Source: JBHFEI01 sp041928815
GTDB lineage: Bacteria > Pseudomonadota > Alphaproteobacteria > Rhizobiales > Rhizobiaceae
Reading direction: 5' to 3'
DNA length: 64,000 nucleotides
Assembly: GCF_041928815.1 (NCBI RefSeq)
Contig: NZ_JBHFEI010000001.1
Location: forward strand, 186,001 to 250,000
In this document: piece after piece, positions 44,101 to 51,553 of the stretch
Numbering within the stretch: the stretch's first letter is position 1
Layout of the letters: every line of letters starts with the position of its first letter
Program-made: the position numbers and the translations under genes
Notes under the pieces: generated by a model
The model's input: only the letters and a program-made list of their open reading frames with translations
Databases searched by the model: none
What the model was told of the DNA's origin: nothing

Positions 44101-45405
44101 TCCTTGCCCCGCGGCGGGCCGCGCATGCGCGCCCGCCTCGCTGCCGGAGGACCGGAGCGGCGTGGGCTCGGCTCTTTCCGCGCCCGTCTTCTGCGCGACG
44201 GGCCGGGTCGTGGTCTCGGCCGGCGGCTGCTCCAGTGTCCGTGCCGTCCTGCCGGGCACGCCCTCGGCCGTGGCCGCAGCGTTCCCACTAAGGCCCGGCA
44301 GCGGCGTCCGCGGCGCAGAGGATCGTTCCGGGACGGCCGTCGCCCTAGCGTCGCCCGCTTTCGTCACAGCGGCCGGAACGGACTGCGCCGCCGGCGCGCC
44401 GCGGGCCGGCACACTTGCGTCACCCGGCATCGCCGGCGCGGCCTGGACGGCGGCGCGGGCTGCGATCTGGGCCGACTTGGTCAGCCGCGCGTCCGGCCTG
44501 CGATCGGCCCTCACCGCGTCTGTCTCGCCGCTGCGTGCGTCGGTGTCCGGACGCGCTGCGGCCAAGGCGCTCGCGGAACGGTCGGCGGGCGCGGAAGCGT
44601 CCGCCGCCGGGTGCCCTGCGGGAAAGGCGGTCTTGCCGGGAGCCGGCTCCAGTATGGGTGCGGAGCCGCCGCCCGGCGATGCGGTTGACACCGCCCTCCC
44701 CTGTTCGCCGGCCTCGGTGCCTCGCGACGCCCAGGAAAACATGGCGGCGCTCGTCGCCGCGCTGACGCCGCGCGTCTCGGCGGGGATGGGTGCTGATGGA
44801 GACGGGCCGGACGCCTGTCCAAGCGCCCGTCCTTGCACCTGTCCTTGCACCTGTCCTTGTGCCTGCCGCGCCGGCGTCGCGCCGACGGGAGTGGCGGTCA
44901 AAACCTGCGCCGAAAGGCGCGTGCCGGCGGATGGCGTGGTCGCGGATGCCTGCGTGGCCTCCGCACCCCGTGCCGGCCCGGCGGCCGCGACCGCGCGGTC
45001 CGGCTGGTCGCGGCGCTGCGGGTTCTGGCGCTGGCCCTGGGAGGAGCCGCGCTCCTCGCGCCGCTCGACCGCCGTCCGATCGCCGCGCGGCGCGCGTGTC
45101 GCGCGCCATTCGCCGTCTCCGTCCGGATCGGCCATATGGCGCCGCGCGGCATGGGCGATATCGTCATCGCTGTCGCCCGCGTCCGGGTCCGCCGCCTGCC
45201 GCTCGATCCGCGCGCCGTTTCCCTCGTCCGGGAGCGGACTGGCCGCCGTCGCGGAAGGGATCTGCGGGCTCCGGCGCCCGGCATGGGCGACGGCCTGCTC
45301 GAAGGGCGCCGCGCCGGTTGCCGCAGTCGCCTTCTCGGCCGTCTTCCCGCCGCCGGCTCCGTGCTTCGTCGATGCCGCACCGAGGAGCCTGTCGTCGAGC
45401 TTCAT
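41098..45405 (-). CDS. fliK: flagellar hook-length control protein FliK (formerly MotD), very long, with internal repeats
   Basis: The protein has 1435 residues from an ATG overlapping the motC stop (ATGA). The C-terminal Flg_hook domain is clear at about residues 1240-1380 (NTLKIQMQPIELGLVTATLR, KGEELHVDLKVETGEAFRQL, QVTIVYTPPD), followed by a Gly/Asn-rich tail. The rest is an Ala/Arg/Thr/Pro-rich, probably disordered ruler. Two nearly identical 57-residue repeats lie at 450-506 and 507-563, with a diverged third copy after them; a second repeat type lies around 740-890. Rhizobial FliK/MotD is usually a few hundred residues. FliK measures hook length and switches export specificity. The frame has no break. 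Confidence 0.88.
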   Translation of the reverse strand: MKLDDRLLGAASTKHGAGGGKTAEKATAATGAAPFEQAVAHAGRRSPQIPSATAASPLPDEGNGARIERQAADPDAGDSDDDIAHAARRHMADPDGDGEWRATRAPRGDRTAVERREERGSSQGQRQNPQRRDQPDRAVAAAGPARGAEATQASATTPSAGTRLSAQVLTATPVGATPARQAQGQVQGQVQGRALGQASGPSPSAPIPAETRGVSAATSAAMFSWASRGTEAGEQGRAVSTASPGGGSAPILEPAPGKTAFPAGHPAADASAPADRSASALAAARPDTDARSGETDAVRADRRPDARLTKSAQIAARAAVQAAPAMPGDASVPARGAPAAQSVPAAVTKAGDARATAVPERSSAPRTPLPGLSGNAAATAEGVPGRTARTLEQPPAETTTRPVAQKTGAERAEPTPLRSSGSEAGAHARPAAGQGHAASETLPLSPRGVDAAAGSRDGARPSPTTGIGERKAATGLQTTRTEEVSTRRETAPGLRLPSGQGVAGALDAAAGSRDGARPSPMTGVGERKSVAIPQTGRADDPSARRETPPGLRLPSGQGFAGASDARLTSPRPAGAAAGSSTMARPVPATGTGETKDAVQGASQVPGPSAGVETSADRHSPSVKASGRTAGTDPVSSRTGAAQARSAAEALRSQRPGLDEPKIAAGQKADPSRGGDPTGPSAIRNTTEARTIGSSEVPPAATRPGTAADQPERKSRSGELKPAGTVSTAPGETMATARRVVGRLATERVETRTVLTRSAETKEAIAEQVDDRRTAKAGRQAIVAEARKVAATDSRTVATREVQRAVVQATVAGKAAEFRSVRQHEAVDRTETRTVVTRAAGTRAALADHAVQKTAATTERRAIIAESRLAAAVEARTAAVVQARQKTADSAALTASLSGERIGADAAAKTAHGPLPSATADGHAAPAARTRTTDSPAVSPAAPVAVQGATHRETLVVSGPVSSAQVVNHGAVLPPSEASPGAIAAGVEEDGPAGDAATGRSPAFDGASAAQVPADGSLAGAAAFVAAAASPASVAVRSERSPAAEMPQTRTSVATGRADAALLRAQPAMADASFQRLDGRMADASFADLPSGTPDAETASAMPAGDPSQSFARLDAATHPVPAAALRPVTERAAMPPSNAAREAGTPGLVTRLMEARQAGPARTAGPDLTAETRAALPSGAMPPLAMPTQQAVPAAAGETLFRFARADGRGQAMSVSLGADGTRPALSTEAPSANGRAETVTVLDARRFLGLTPVTNAEAVTSLLPTDPHWADAMRTPGTLTSEAQAAATGKVVNTLKIQMQPIELGLVTATLRLKGEELHVDLKVETGEAFRQLSDDQGEMVKALRAQGFSVDQVTIVYTPPDGAQQGDATFGQPQQGGQAMRERSGETGFNDGRDRNGNGNGSEQGPGGRGTRGEPQDELPHASGRTRAGDVYI
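43717..44058 (-). repeat. 171-bp tandem repeat inside fliK (two copies, third diverged)
   Basis: Two units of 171 bases (57 codons) lie at 43888-44058 and 43717-43887. For example, the string GCCGTCTCGCGATCCGG occurs at 43861 and 44032, exactly one period apart. The next segment towards lower coordinates keeps the pattern in diverged form: GCAGGCCGGGCG occurs at 43752 and 43923, within the two units. The period is a multiple of three, so copy-number change keeps the frame. Confidence 0.85.
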
Positions 45406-46664
45406 TGCAGTCCATCTCCCTTCAGGAGCGAATCGATCTCGTCCAGCTTCGACCGCCCGGCGGTGACGAAACTGTCGATCGCGGCATTCGGCTCCGCGGG
45501 CGCGGCGGCTGGGGGCTCGCCCGTATCGGCGGCCTTGCCGGCGACCCCGTCATCCGTCTTTTTCTGTGGGACCACACTGGACCCCGACGCTTGCGTCAGG
45601 CTTTCAGGATCGGGTGCGCGCATCACCTCGTCGGCGACGAGCCGCGCGGCATCGCGGAGCGCACGGTCGCGCGGCGACAGGCTGTCCTCGGGAATGGTCT
45701 CGATCTGCTTGACGGCCGTCAGGATGTCGGTCGAGGGAACGGAGACGAGGTCGGAATAAAGTCCGGCGCGGGTCAGCACATCGGCGTCGTCGGGACCCGA
45801 GAGCTCCTGCGCCCGTTGCGAGGCGAGGCTCGCCAGATCCTTCATCCCGGCGATCGCGGCGCGCCGCGCGATCCTCAGATAGACCTCGCGGCGGCGGTCG
45901 GGATCCATGAAATCGAGGATCTCGACGATCTTCTCGCGATAGCTGCCATTGTAGTTGCGCACGGCCATTTCGACGAAGAGGTCGGCGAACTGGCTGGCAT
46001 AGGGCGAGGTCATGAAACGGCGCGCGTAGAAGAGCGCATAGTGGAAGCCGCGTTCGGAATTGTAGGTGTCGAGCGCGATCGACACGGAGCGGCGCAGCGC
46101 CGCCTCCTCGATGATCGTTCCGGGCGCCGTCAGCCGCGCCCAGTCATAGGCCCGCATCGCCTCCTTCGGATTGGAGATCGACGCGGCATTGCCGAGGATC
46201 AGATAGAGGTAGGGGCCGAGCCGGCCGTCCTTGTATTCCGGCGCCGCCTTGGTCAGCATCTCCACCATCATCGCGCCCTTGCCGTTCAGGTACTGGCGCA
46301 GGGCGTCGGTGATGCGGTTGTCGAAATTGCCCTCGATGTCGCGCGCGGTCAGGAAGGACAGGGTCTCCGGATTGCCGCCGCTCATCGCATAGATCATCGC
46401 CGCGTCGGCATTGCGCGGGTCGTCGAAGACCGCCGGGTCGGCGGCACGCAGCCGCCGGTCGATCGCGCTCAACAGGTAGCGCTGCATCTCGATCGCCGAG
46501 TGATCACCGAGCACCACGCTGTCCTGGACATATTCGAGCGAGCGGATCATCTTGTAGGGCGGCAGGTCGTCCTCCCCGGTGGCGCGGGCGGGTCCGCTCG
46601 CCAGCAGGCAGAGCGCCATCGCCGCCGGAACGAGGGCAGAGGCGATCACGGACAGGCGGGCCAT
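45402..46664 (-). CDS. motC: flagellar motor protein MotC (periplasmic)
   Basis: The protein has 420 residues from the ATG at 46664; a GTG at 46673 that overlaps the motB stop is an alternative. A signal peptide is visible (SVIASALVPAAMALCLLASG, cleavage near ARA/TGEDD). The mature sequence is rich in helices (PYKMIRSLEYVQDSVVLGDH, LNGKGAMMVEMLTKAAPEYK). MotC binds MotB in the periplasm and modulates proton flow and motor speed in Sinorhizobium, with MotE as its chaperone. It is restricted to rhizobia and relatives. Confidence 0.93.
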   Translation of the reverse strand: MARLSVIASALVPAAMALCLLASGPARATGEDDLPPYKMIRSLEYVQDSVVLGDHSAIEMQRYLLSAIDRRLRAADPAVFDDPRNADAAMIYAMSGGNPETLSFLTARDIEGNFDNRITDALRQYLNGKGAMMVEMLTKAAPEYKDGRLGPYLYLILGNAASISNPKEAMRAYDWARLTAPGTIIEEAALRRSVSIALDTYNSERGFHYALFYARRFMTSPYASQFADLFVEMAVRNYNGSYREKIVEILDFMDPDRRREVYLRIARRAAIAGMKDLASLASQRAQELSGPDDADVLTRAGLYSDLVSVPSTDILTAVKQIETIPEDSLSPRDRALRDAARLVADEVMRAPDPESLTQASGSSVVPQKKTDDGVAGKAADTGEPPAAAPAEPNAAIDSFVTAGRSKLDEIDSLLKGDGLQ

Positions 46665-46669
46665 GGCGG

Positions 46670-47884
46670 TCACCCCTTGCCGGCGCCGGACTGGATGAGG
46701 ATCTCGATCCTGCGGTTCTGCGGCGCCATCGGATCGCCCGCCACCTGCGGCCGGCGGTCGGCGAAGCCGGTGATCTGGCTGACCCGGCTTTCGGCAAGGC
46801 CGCCGCGCACGAGCATGTAGTAGGCGCTCTGGGCGCGCGCCGCCGACAGGCGCCAGTTGTCGTAGCTGCCGTCCTTGAACGGCCGCGCATCCGTATGGCC
46901 GCGAATGGCGATCGCGCCGCCGCGGCTCGCGAGTACCTTGCCGATCTGCTCCATCGCCATCACCATCGAACGCTCCGGCACGGCCGAACCGAGGCCGAAC
47001 ATCGGCGCATCGCTCTGTTCGCTCAGCGTGACGAGGATGCCGCCTTCGGCCGGCGTCACCACCAGGCCCTCGGCGAGCCTGCCGGCGGTTGCCCCGATGT
47101 CCTTGCGGATCTCGGCCTGGAGGTCCTTCGCTTCCTTTTCCGCCGCGGCCGCGCTCTCGGCACCGTTTGCCGCATCCGGGGCGGTGGCGTCCTTGCCCGT
47201 GCCGTCGGCCGTCCTGCCCGCCGCCATCTCGACGGCCGCATCGCCGGGCTCGGTGCCGGGGGGCGCCGGCTGGCCGCCGGTCGCATCCGCCGTGCCGCTG
47301 CTTGCCGAGCGCACCTCGACCTGCTTTGTCCAGAAATCGGGGTCGAAGGGATCGCGGTAGGCTTCGCCGCCATCGGCGCCGGTGGCCGGGCCGGACTGGG
47401 CGGCGCCGCCGTCGCCCTTGACGCTGACATTCGCCTGCTGGCCGACCTCGTTGGCGATCTCGGAGAGAACCGCATAGGGATTTTCGAAGAAGTCGGCGTC
47501 GGAATACTTGGTTTCCTCGCCGGAGGTCGCGTTCTGCTCCTCGCCCGCCTTGGCGGTGCCGCCGGATTTCGACTGGTCGCCCTCGGTCTTCGACTTGTCC
47601 TGCGAGGACTCGCCCTTGGCGTCCTTGGCCGGCTTCTTCAGGCCGCGCTCGGAGGGTTTCTGGTCGGTGAGCTGGACGGGGTTGAAATAGGAGGCGATCG
47701 CCGCCTTCGTTTCCTCGTTCGCGGCGTTGATCAGCCACATGACGAGGAAGAATGCCATCATCGCCGTCATGAAGTCGGCATAGGCGATCTTCCAGGCGCC
47801 GCCGTGATGGCCGTGCTCGTGGCCGCCATGGCGCTTGATGATGATGATCTCGTTCTTGCCGTGGTGGCTGTCACCGTCACTCAT
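46670..47884 (-). CDS. motB: flagellar motor stator protein MotB
   Basis: The protein has 404 residues from the ATG at 47884, overlapping the upstream gene (ATGA). The single membrane helix near residues 36-53 contains the proton-binding Asp37 (YADFMTAMMAFFLVMWLIN). A long periplasmic Lys/Ala/Gly-rich linker (about residues 75-250) is followed by an OmpA/MotB peptidoglycan-binding domain (RGHTDARPFKDGSYDNWRLS, GFADRRPQVAGDPMAPQNRR). It forms the stator with MotA, whose gene is 15 kb away. The linker is longer than in enteric MotB, as usual with MotC-dependent motors. Confidence 0.94.
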   Translation of the reverse strand: MSDGDSHHGKNEIIIIKRHGGHEHGHHGGAWKIAYADFMTAMMAFFLVMWLINAANEETKAAIASYFNPVQLTDQKPSERGLKKPAKDAKGESSQDKSKTEGDQSKSGGTAKAGEEQNATSGEETKYSDADFFENPYAVLSEIANEVGQQANVSVKGDGGAAQSGPATGADGGEAYRDPFDPDFWTKQVEVRSASSGTADATGGQPAPPGTEPGDAAVEMAAGRTADGTGKDATAPDAANGAESAAAAEKEAKDLQAEIRKDIGATAGRLAEGLVVTPAEGGILVTLSEQSDAPMFGLGSAVPERSMVMAMEQIGKVLASRGGAIAIRGHTDARPFKDGSYDNWRLSAARAQSAYYMLVRGGLAESRVSQITGFADRRPQVAGDPMAPQNRRIEILIQSGAGKG

Positions 47885-48537
47885 GCCAGAACCTTCCGGA
47901 CTGCCTCGGCCCAAGCGGCCATCCTGGTCATCAGCAGGCTGCCGTCGATGTCAACGCTGATGTCGATGTCGGCCGTCTCGACGTGGCGGAAGGCCGCGGC
48001 GCCGTCACCGACCTTCTGCTTCAGCGCCTCGAAAAGGCTGGCCGGGCCGCGCACGACGACGGTGGCGATCTCGCCGGCGGCGATGCCCTCGCGGATCGTC
48101 GAGGCCATGTGGTCGAGCGCCCGCGCTGTCAGCTGATCGCCGAGGACGGGCACGAGCGCGCGCGCGGCCTGGTCGCCGATCGCGAGAGAAAGCGCGCAGG
48201 CCATGTCGGTGAAGCGGTCGAAGATCATCGCGGCGAGCTCGTTCTCGCAGCGCATCTGCAGCGCGTGCATCTGGACGGCGTGGTCGGCGCGCAGGTCCGA
48301 CAATTGCTGCTGGTGCTCGAAGCTCAGTTCGGAAATCGCCTCGAGCCGCCCCTCCTCGAAGGCCTGGCGACGCTCGGCGTCGATATCGATCTCGGGTGCG
48401 GCGGGCATGTCGGGAAAGCTGGCTGCGGGGCCGGCAAGATCGTCGAGGTCGGCGAAGTAGCGCGGCGACGGCGGCAGGCGCAGCTCGACCTTCGGCGCGC
48501 CGAAATCCTTGAGGTAGCGCGACAGCGGCAGGCTCAT
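47881..48537 (-). CDS. FliH-like flagellar export protein
   Basis: The protein has 218 residues. An N-terminal segment (SRYLKDFGAPKVELRLPPSP) precedes a charged coiled coil (AERRQAFEEGRLEAISELSF, then LSDLRADHAVQMHAL). The C-terminal domain has a pattern seen in FliH and V-ATPase E subunits (AARALVPVLGDQLTARALDH, EIATVVVRGPASLFEALK). FliH dimers bind and hold the FliI ATPase. Identity is by pattern and position before motB; rhizobial databases often list it as hypothetical. It opens the motB-motC-fliK operon. Confidence 0.65.
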   Translation of the reverse strand: MSLPLSRYLKDFGAPKVELRLPPSPRYFADLDDLAGPAASFPDMPAAPEIDIDAERRQAFEEGRLEAISELSFEHQQQLSDLRADHAVQMHALQMRCENELAAMIFDRFTDMACALSLAIGDQAARALVPVLGDQLTARALDHMASTIREGIAAGEIATVVVRGPASLFEALKQKVGDGAAAFRHVETADIDISVDIDGSLLMTRMAAWAEAVRKVLA

Positions 48538-49007
48538 GGCTGAGACCTCCGCGGCGCGACGGCTGCGACCGGATGGCGCGGCACCCCTGCCCGGGCGCGT
48601 GAATCATGGGATCTTTGCACGCTGACAGTCTCCTTCGGGCGGAAGCGCGGCTCCGGCCCTTGACAGATGGCTCCGTACCGCCCCCGGCAACGCATGGAAC
48701 CCCGGGTTCAAGGGGTTGCCTGCAAAGGCCGGCAATGCCGGCCGGGGGTATGGACGTGTCGGCCCGGACGTCATTCCGGGCGGCGGCCGCTGGTCGATAT
48801 GGCCGCAGGAGGAGACTTACGCGGTTAAACTTGTGCGAAGATGAAGGGTGTTGGACCGCGCCAGGGCAATTAGCGCGGTCCAACCGTTCCAGCGACGCCG
48901 ATGACCGGCGGCATCGCGGAATGTCGTGGGCACCGATGCGGCGCCATGCACAGGTCCGGCGGACCGGGAGCCGGCGGCGCCTACCCGCGCCGCCCGGACG
49001 ACCCGGC
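48538..49007. other. intergenic region between flagellin 3 and the motB operon
   Basis: These 470 bases should hold the promoter of the fliH-like/motB/motC/fliK operon. Two inverted repeats are visible: a GGCGGCGC/GCGCCGCC stem at 48973-48994, 13 bases after the flagellin stop (possible transcript end without U-tract), and an 11-bp perfect repeat at 48851-48883. No convincing gene is seen. Confidence 0.6.
48851..48883. promoter_or_regulatory. 11-bp perfect inverted repeat upstream of the motB operon
   Basis: TTGGACCGCGC at 48851-48861 and GCGCGGTCCAA at 48873-48883 are separated by 11 bases. It lies about 315 bases upstream of the fliH-like gene and about 125 bases after the flagellin 3 stop. 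It could be a terminator-like stem or a binding site for a dimeric regulator. No U-tract follows on the minus strand. Confidence 0.45.
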
Positions 49008-49976
49008 CTAGTTCTGGAACAGCCGGAGGATGTTTTCCGAGTTGGTGTTGGCGATCGACAGCGCCTGCACACCGAGCTGCTGCTGGGTCTGGAGCGCCTT
49101 CAGCCGCGTCGATTCCTCGTTCATGTCCGCATCGACCAGGCGGCCGATGCCCTTGTCGATCACGTCCATCAGGTTGGCGACGAAGCTCTCCTGCATGCCG
49201 ACGCGGCTGGTGATCGCGCCGAGCGTCGCGGTCGCGTCGGTCAGCTGGCTGAGGATCGAGTCGACGACGCTGATCATGTCGTCGAGTTCGGAGTTCAGCG
49301 TCGACACGCCGATCTTGATCTCCGCGCCGGCGGCCGACGTGGTCGAGTTGGCGTTGATCAGGTAGTAGTTCGCGGCCGTGCCGGAGGCGGTCGCCCTCAG
49401 CGTGTCGGCGTCGACGGCCTTGGTCAGCATGCCGCGGCTGGCGTCCGCGGTGTCGATCAGGATCGATTCGGACGTGTCGTAGTCGAGCGTCGCGACCGAG
49501 ACGACGCCGTCGGTCGAGCGGTTGAAGGAGGCGACGATCGACTTGGTGCCGAGCGGCGCGGAATTCGCGTTGTAGAGCCAGTTCTCGCCGGAGAAGGAGG
49601 CGGATTCGGCGGAGGAGGCGAGCTGGTTCTTGAGCTCGGAGATCTCCTTGTTAATCTTTTCCTTGTCGACACCCGGCTCGCGGGCGGCGACGAGCTTCGC
49701 CTTGATCTCGCTCAAGACGTCGATGGCGTTGTCCATCGCGGCATAGGCCGTGTCGACCTTGGCGGCGCCGAGGCCCAGCGCGTCCTGGACGGTGGAGAGC
49801 GCCTTGTTGTCCGATCGCATGGTCGTTGCGATGGACCAGTAGGCAGCATTGTCGGCAGCCGTTTCAACACGATAGCCGGAGGAGATGCGGCTCTGCACCG
49901 ATTCCATGTTGCTGTTGATGGATCGCAAAGTCTGCAGCGCGGCCATGGCGGCGCCGTTGGTCATGATGCTGGTCAT
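49008..49976 (-). CDS. flagellin (third copy)
   Basis: The protein has 322 residues from MTSIMTNGAAMAALQTLRSI. The conserved N-terminal D0/D1 helices (MESVQSRISSGYRVETAADN, AAYWSIATTMRSDNKALSTV) and the C-terminal helix (DADMNEESTRLKALQTQQQL ending ILRLFQN) frame a variable centre. The D1 segment RSDNKALSTVQDALGLGAAK matches rhizobial flagellins. It is one of three tandem paralogues and the most divergent at the C-terminus (FQN instead of FR). A conserved upstream element is present at 50003-50046. Confidence 0.95.
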   Translation of the reverse strand: MTSIMTNGAAMAALQTLRSINSNMESVQSRISSGYRVETAADNAAYWSIATTMRSDNKALSTVQDALGLGAAKVDTAYAAMDNAIDVLSEIKAKLVAAREPGVDKEKINKEISELKNQLASSAESASFSGENWLYNANSAPLGTKSIVASFNRSTDGVVSVATLDYDTSESILIDTADASRGMLTKAVDADTLRATASGTAANYYLINANSTTSAAGAEIKIGVSTLNSELDDMISVVDSILSQLTDATATLGAITSRVGMQESFVANLMDVIDKGIGRLVDADMNEESTRLKALQTQQQLGVQALSIANTNSENILRLFQN

Positions 49977-50002
49977 TGGTCTTTGCCCTGGGAAAATTGG
50001 TC

Positions 50003-50046
50003 GGAACATTCCGGGAAAGGCCGGCAGCGATCGGCTCGCATCATGC
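50003..50046 (-). promoter_or_regulatory. conserved flagellin leader element, copy 3
   Basis: On the minus strand the block runs from GCATGA (50046-50041) to CCGGAATGTTCC (50014-50003), ending 26 bases upstream of the flagellin start. Equivalent blocks precede the other two flagellin genes. It may be promoter plus 5' untranslated region, and a possible FlbT target; inference. Confidence 0.5.
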
Positions 50047-50099
50047 ATCCGCCCCGTATTTTACCCTGAGGGGCGGCGTCTCGCTCTTGAGAAAGAGTT

Positions 50100-50116
50100 A
50101 ACGCCGATATGGTTAA
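50100..50116 (-). promoter_or_regulatory. upstream motif shared by flagellin copies 2 and 3
   Basis: AACGCCGATATGGTTAA matches AACACCAACATGGTTAA at 51419-51435 at 14 of 17 positions. Both lie about 125-145 bases upstream of a flagellin start. Possible activator site or -35 region. Confidence 0.45.
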
Positions 50117-50235
50117 CAAAGCTTTAACCGCGGCAGGATTTCGGTCATCTTCATGAACGAAAATCAATCTCGATTGCGATTGTCTTAACGCAAGCCGCCG
50201 TCGCGCATGGCCATGGCGGCAGGGCGCAGACATGC

Positions 50236-50270
50236 AAAAAGCCGCGGCCCAGGGAGGGCACGCGGCTTTT
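50236..50270 (-). terminator. intrinsic terminator of flagellin copy 2
   Basis: AAAAGCCGCG at 50237-50246 pairs with CGCGGCTTTT at 50261-50270 around a 14-base loop. On the minus strand the stem ends in a run of T (complement of 50240-50236). It lies 53 bases after the stop of the second flagellin, which makes that gene monocistronic. Confidence 0.85.
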
Positions 50271-50322
50271 CGGGAGGTCACGGAGCGGGGGTTGGCCCCC
50301 GCCCCGGATCGGCGGGCGTCGC

Positions 50323-51288
50323 TTAGCGGAACAGCGACAGGATGCTTTCCGGGTTGGAGTTGGCGATCGAGAGCGCCTGGACACCGAGCTGCTGCTGGGT
50401 CTGCAGCGCCTTCAGCCTCGTCGATTCCTCGTTCATGTCGGCATCGACGAGGCGTCCGACGCCCTTCTCGATCACGTCCATCAGATCGGCCATGAAGCTG
50501 TTCTGCATCTCGATGCGCAGGTTGGTGGCGCCGAGATTGGCGGCGGCATCGGTCGCCTGCGACAGGATCGAGTCGACGACGCTGATCATATCGTCGATCT
50601 GCGTGTTGGTCGTCGACAGGCTGAGGTTGATTTCCGTGCCGGCGGCCGAGGTCGTCGAGTTGACGTTGACGAGATAGTAGTTCGCCGCCGTACCGGAGGC
50701 CGTCGCCTTCAGGGTGTCGGCATCGATCGCCTTGGTCAGGATGCCGAGGCCGGCATTGTTGGTGTCGATCAGCAGCGAGGTCGCGGCATCGAACTCGACG
50801 AGGCCGACCGTGACGTTGCCGCTGGCATCGCGGGTGAAGGAACCGACCATTTCCTTGACGCCGAGCGTGCCGGTCGTGTCGTTGTAAAGCCAGTTCTCGC
50901 CAGAGAAGGAGGCGGACTTGGCGGTCGAGACGAGCTGGTTCTTGAGCTCGGCCAGTTCCTTGTTGATCTTTTCCTTGTCGACGCCCGGCTCGCGCGCGGC
51001 GACGAGCTTGGCCTTGATCTCGCTGATGACGTCGATGGCGTTGTTGAGGCCGGTATAGGCGGTGTCCGTCTTGGCGGCGCCAAGCCCCAGCGCATCCTGG
51101 ACGGTGCCGAGCGCCTTGTTGTCCGAACGCATCGTGGTGGCGATCGACCAGTAGGCGGAGTTGTCGGCGGCGGTCTGGACGCGGTAGCCCGACGAGATGC
51201 GACCCTGCGTCGTCTCCATGTTGGAGCCGATCGTGCGCAGTGTTGCGAGAGCTGCCATTGCGGCGGAGTTAGTAAGAATCGAAGTCAT
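50323..51288 (-). CDS. flagellin (second copy)
   Basis: The protein has 321 residues from MTSILTNSAAMAALATLRTI at 51288. N- and C-terminal D0/D1 helices are conserved with the other two copies (METTQGRISSGYRVQTAADN; DMNEESTRLKALQTQQQLGV, ending ILSLFR). The centre differs by substitutions and a short length change from the first copy. Own leader element upstream and own terminator downstream indicate independent expression. Secreted through the flagellar system to build a complex filament. Confidence 0.96.
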   Translation of the reverse strand: MTSILTNSAAMAALATLRTIGSNMETTQGRISSGYRVQTAADNSAYWSIATTMRSDNKALGTVQDALGLGAAKTDTAYTGLNNAIDVISEIKAKLVAAREPGVDKEKINKELAELKNQLVSTAKSASFSGENWLYNDTTGTLGVKEMVGSFTRDASGNVTVGLVEFDAATSLLIDTNNAGLGILTKAIDADTLKATASGTAANYYLVNVNSTTSAAGTEINLSLSTTNTQIDDMISVVDSILSQATDAAANLGATNLRIEMQNSFMADLMDVIEKGVGRLVDADMNEESTRLKALQTQQQLGVQALSIANSNPESILSLFR

Positions 51289-51323
51289 GGCGAACTGCCC
51301 CTTTTTGACAGAAGTAAAACGAA

Positions 51324-51366
51324 GGGACATTCCGGAGCTACCGGGAAACGACGGCCAGCCTCATGC
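51324..51366 (-). promoter_or_regulatory. conserved flagellin leader element, copy 2
   Basis: On the minus strand: GCATGA at 51366-51361, GGCCGTCGTTTCCCGG in the middle, and CCGGAATGTCCC at 51335-51324. It closely matches copy 1 (CCGGTATGTCCC). It ends 35 bases upstream of the start codon. Confidence 0.55.
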
Positions 51367-51418
51367 TTGCTAACGCGTTAATATTTGTGGTTAACCCGTC
51401 GTTTCGATGCTCATAGAA

Positions 51419-51435
51419 AACACCAACATGGTTAA
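51419..51435 (-). promoter_or_regulatory. upstream motif shared with flagellin copy 3 and rem region
   Basis: AACACCAACATGGTTAA (plus strand); the minus strand reads TTAACCATGTTGGTGTT. It matches 50100-50116 at 14 of 17 positions, and its core resembles 40419-40433 upstream of rem. Confidence 0.45.
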
Positions 51436-51466
51436 AAAAACTCTAAACGTGAAAAATTCTGCAAAA

Positions 51467-51498
51467 GAAAAACCGCGCCTCTTGCGAGGCGCGGTTTT
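51467..51498 (-). terminator. intrinsic terminator of flagellin copy 1
   Basis: A 13-bp perfect stem (AAAACCGCGCCTC at 51469-51481, GAGGCGCGGTTTT at 51486-51498) with a TTGC loop. On the minus strand it ends in TTTTC/TTTT. It lies 55 bases after the flagellin stop. Confidence 0.9.
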
Positions 51499-51553
51499 CT
51501 GGACGTCCGGAGGCCGGTGTGGGGGATGCCGGCCGCGGGCGGCCCTACGGTTC

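Noticed and set aside
43985..45466. Plus-strand open frame of about 493 codons opposite fliK
   Set aside because: Antisense to the repeat-rich, Ala/Arg-biased fliK region, which leaves several frames open by composition. No ribosome site or domain.
50235..51498. Short repeated AAAA-GC-TTTT palindromes between flagellins, considered as CRISPR-like or mobile repeats
   Set aside because: They are ordinary intrinsic terminators with different sequences, each just after a flagellin stop codon; there are no spacers.
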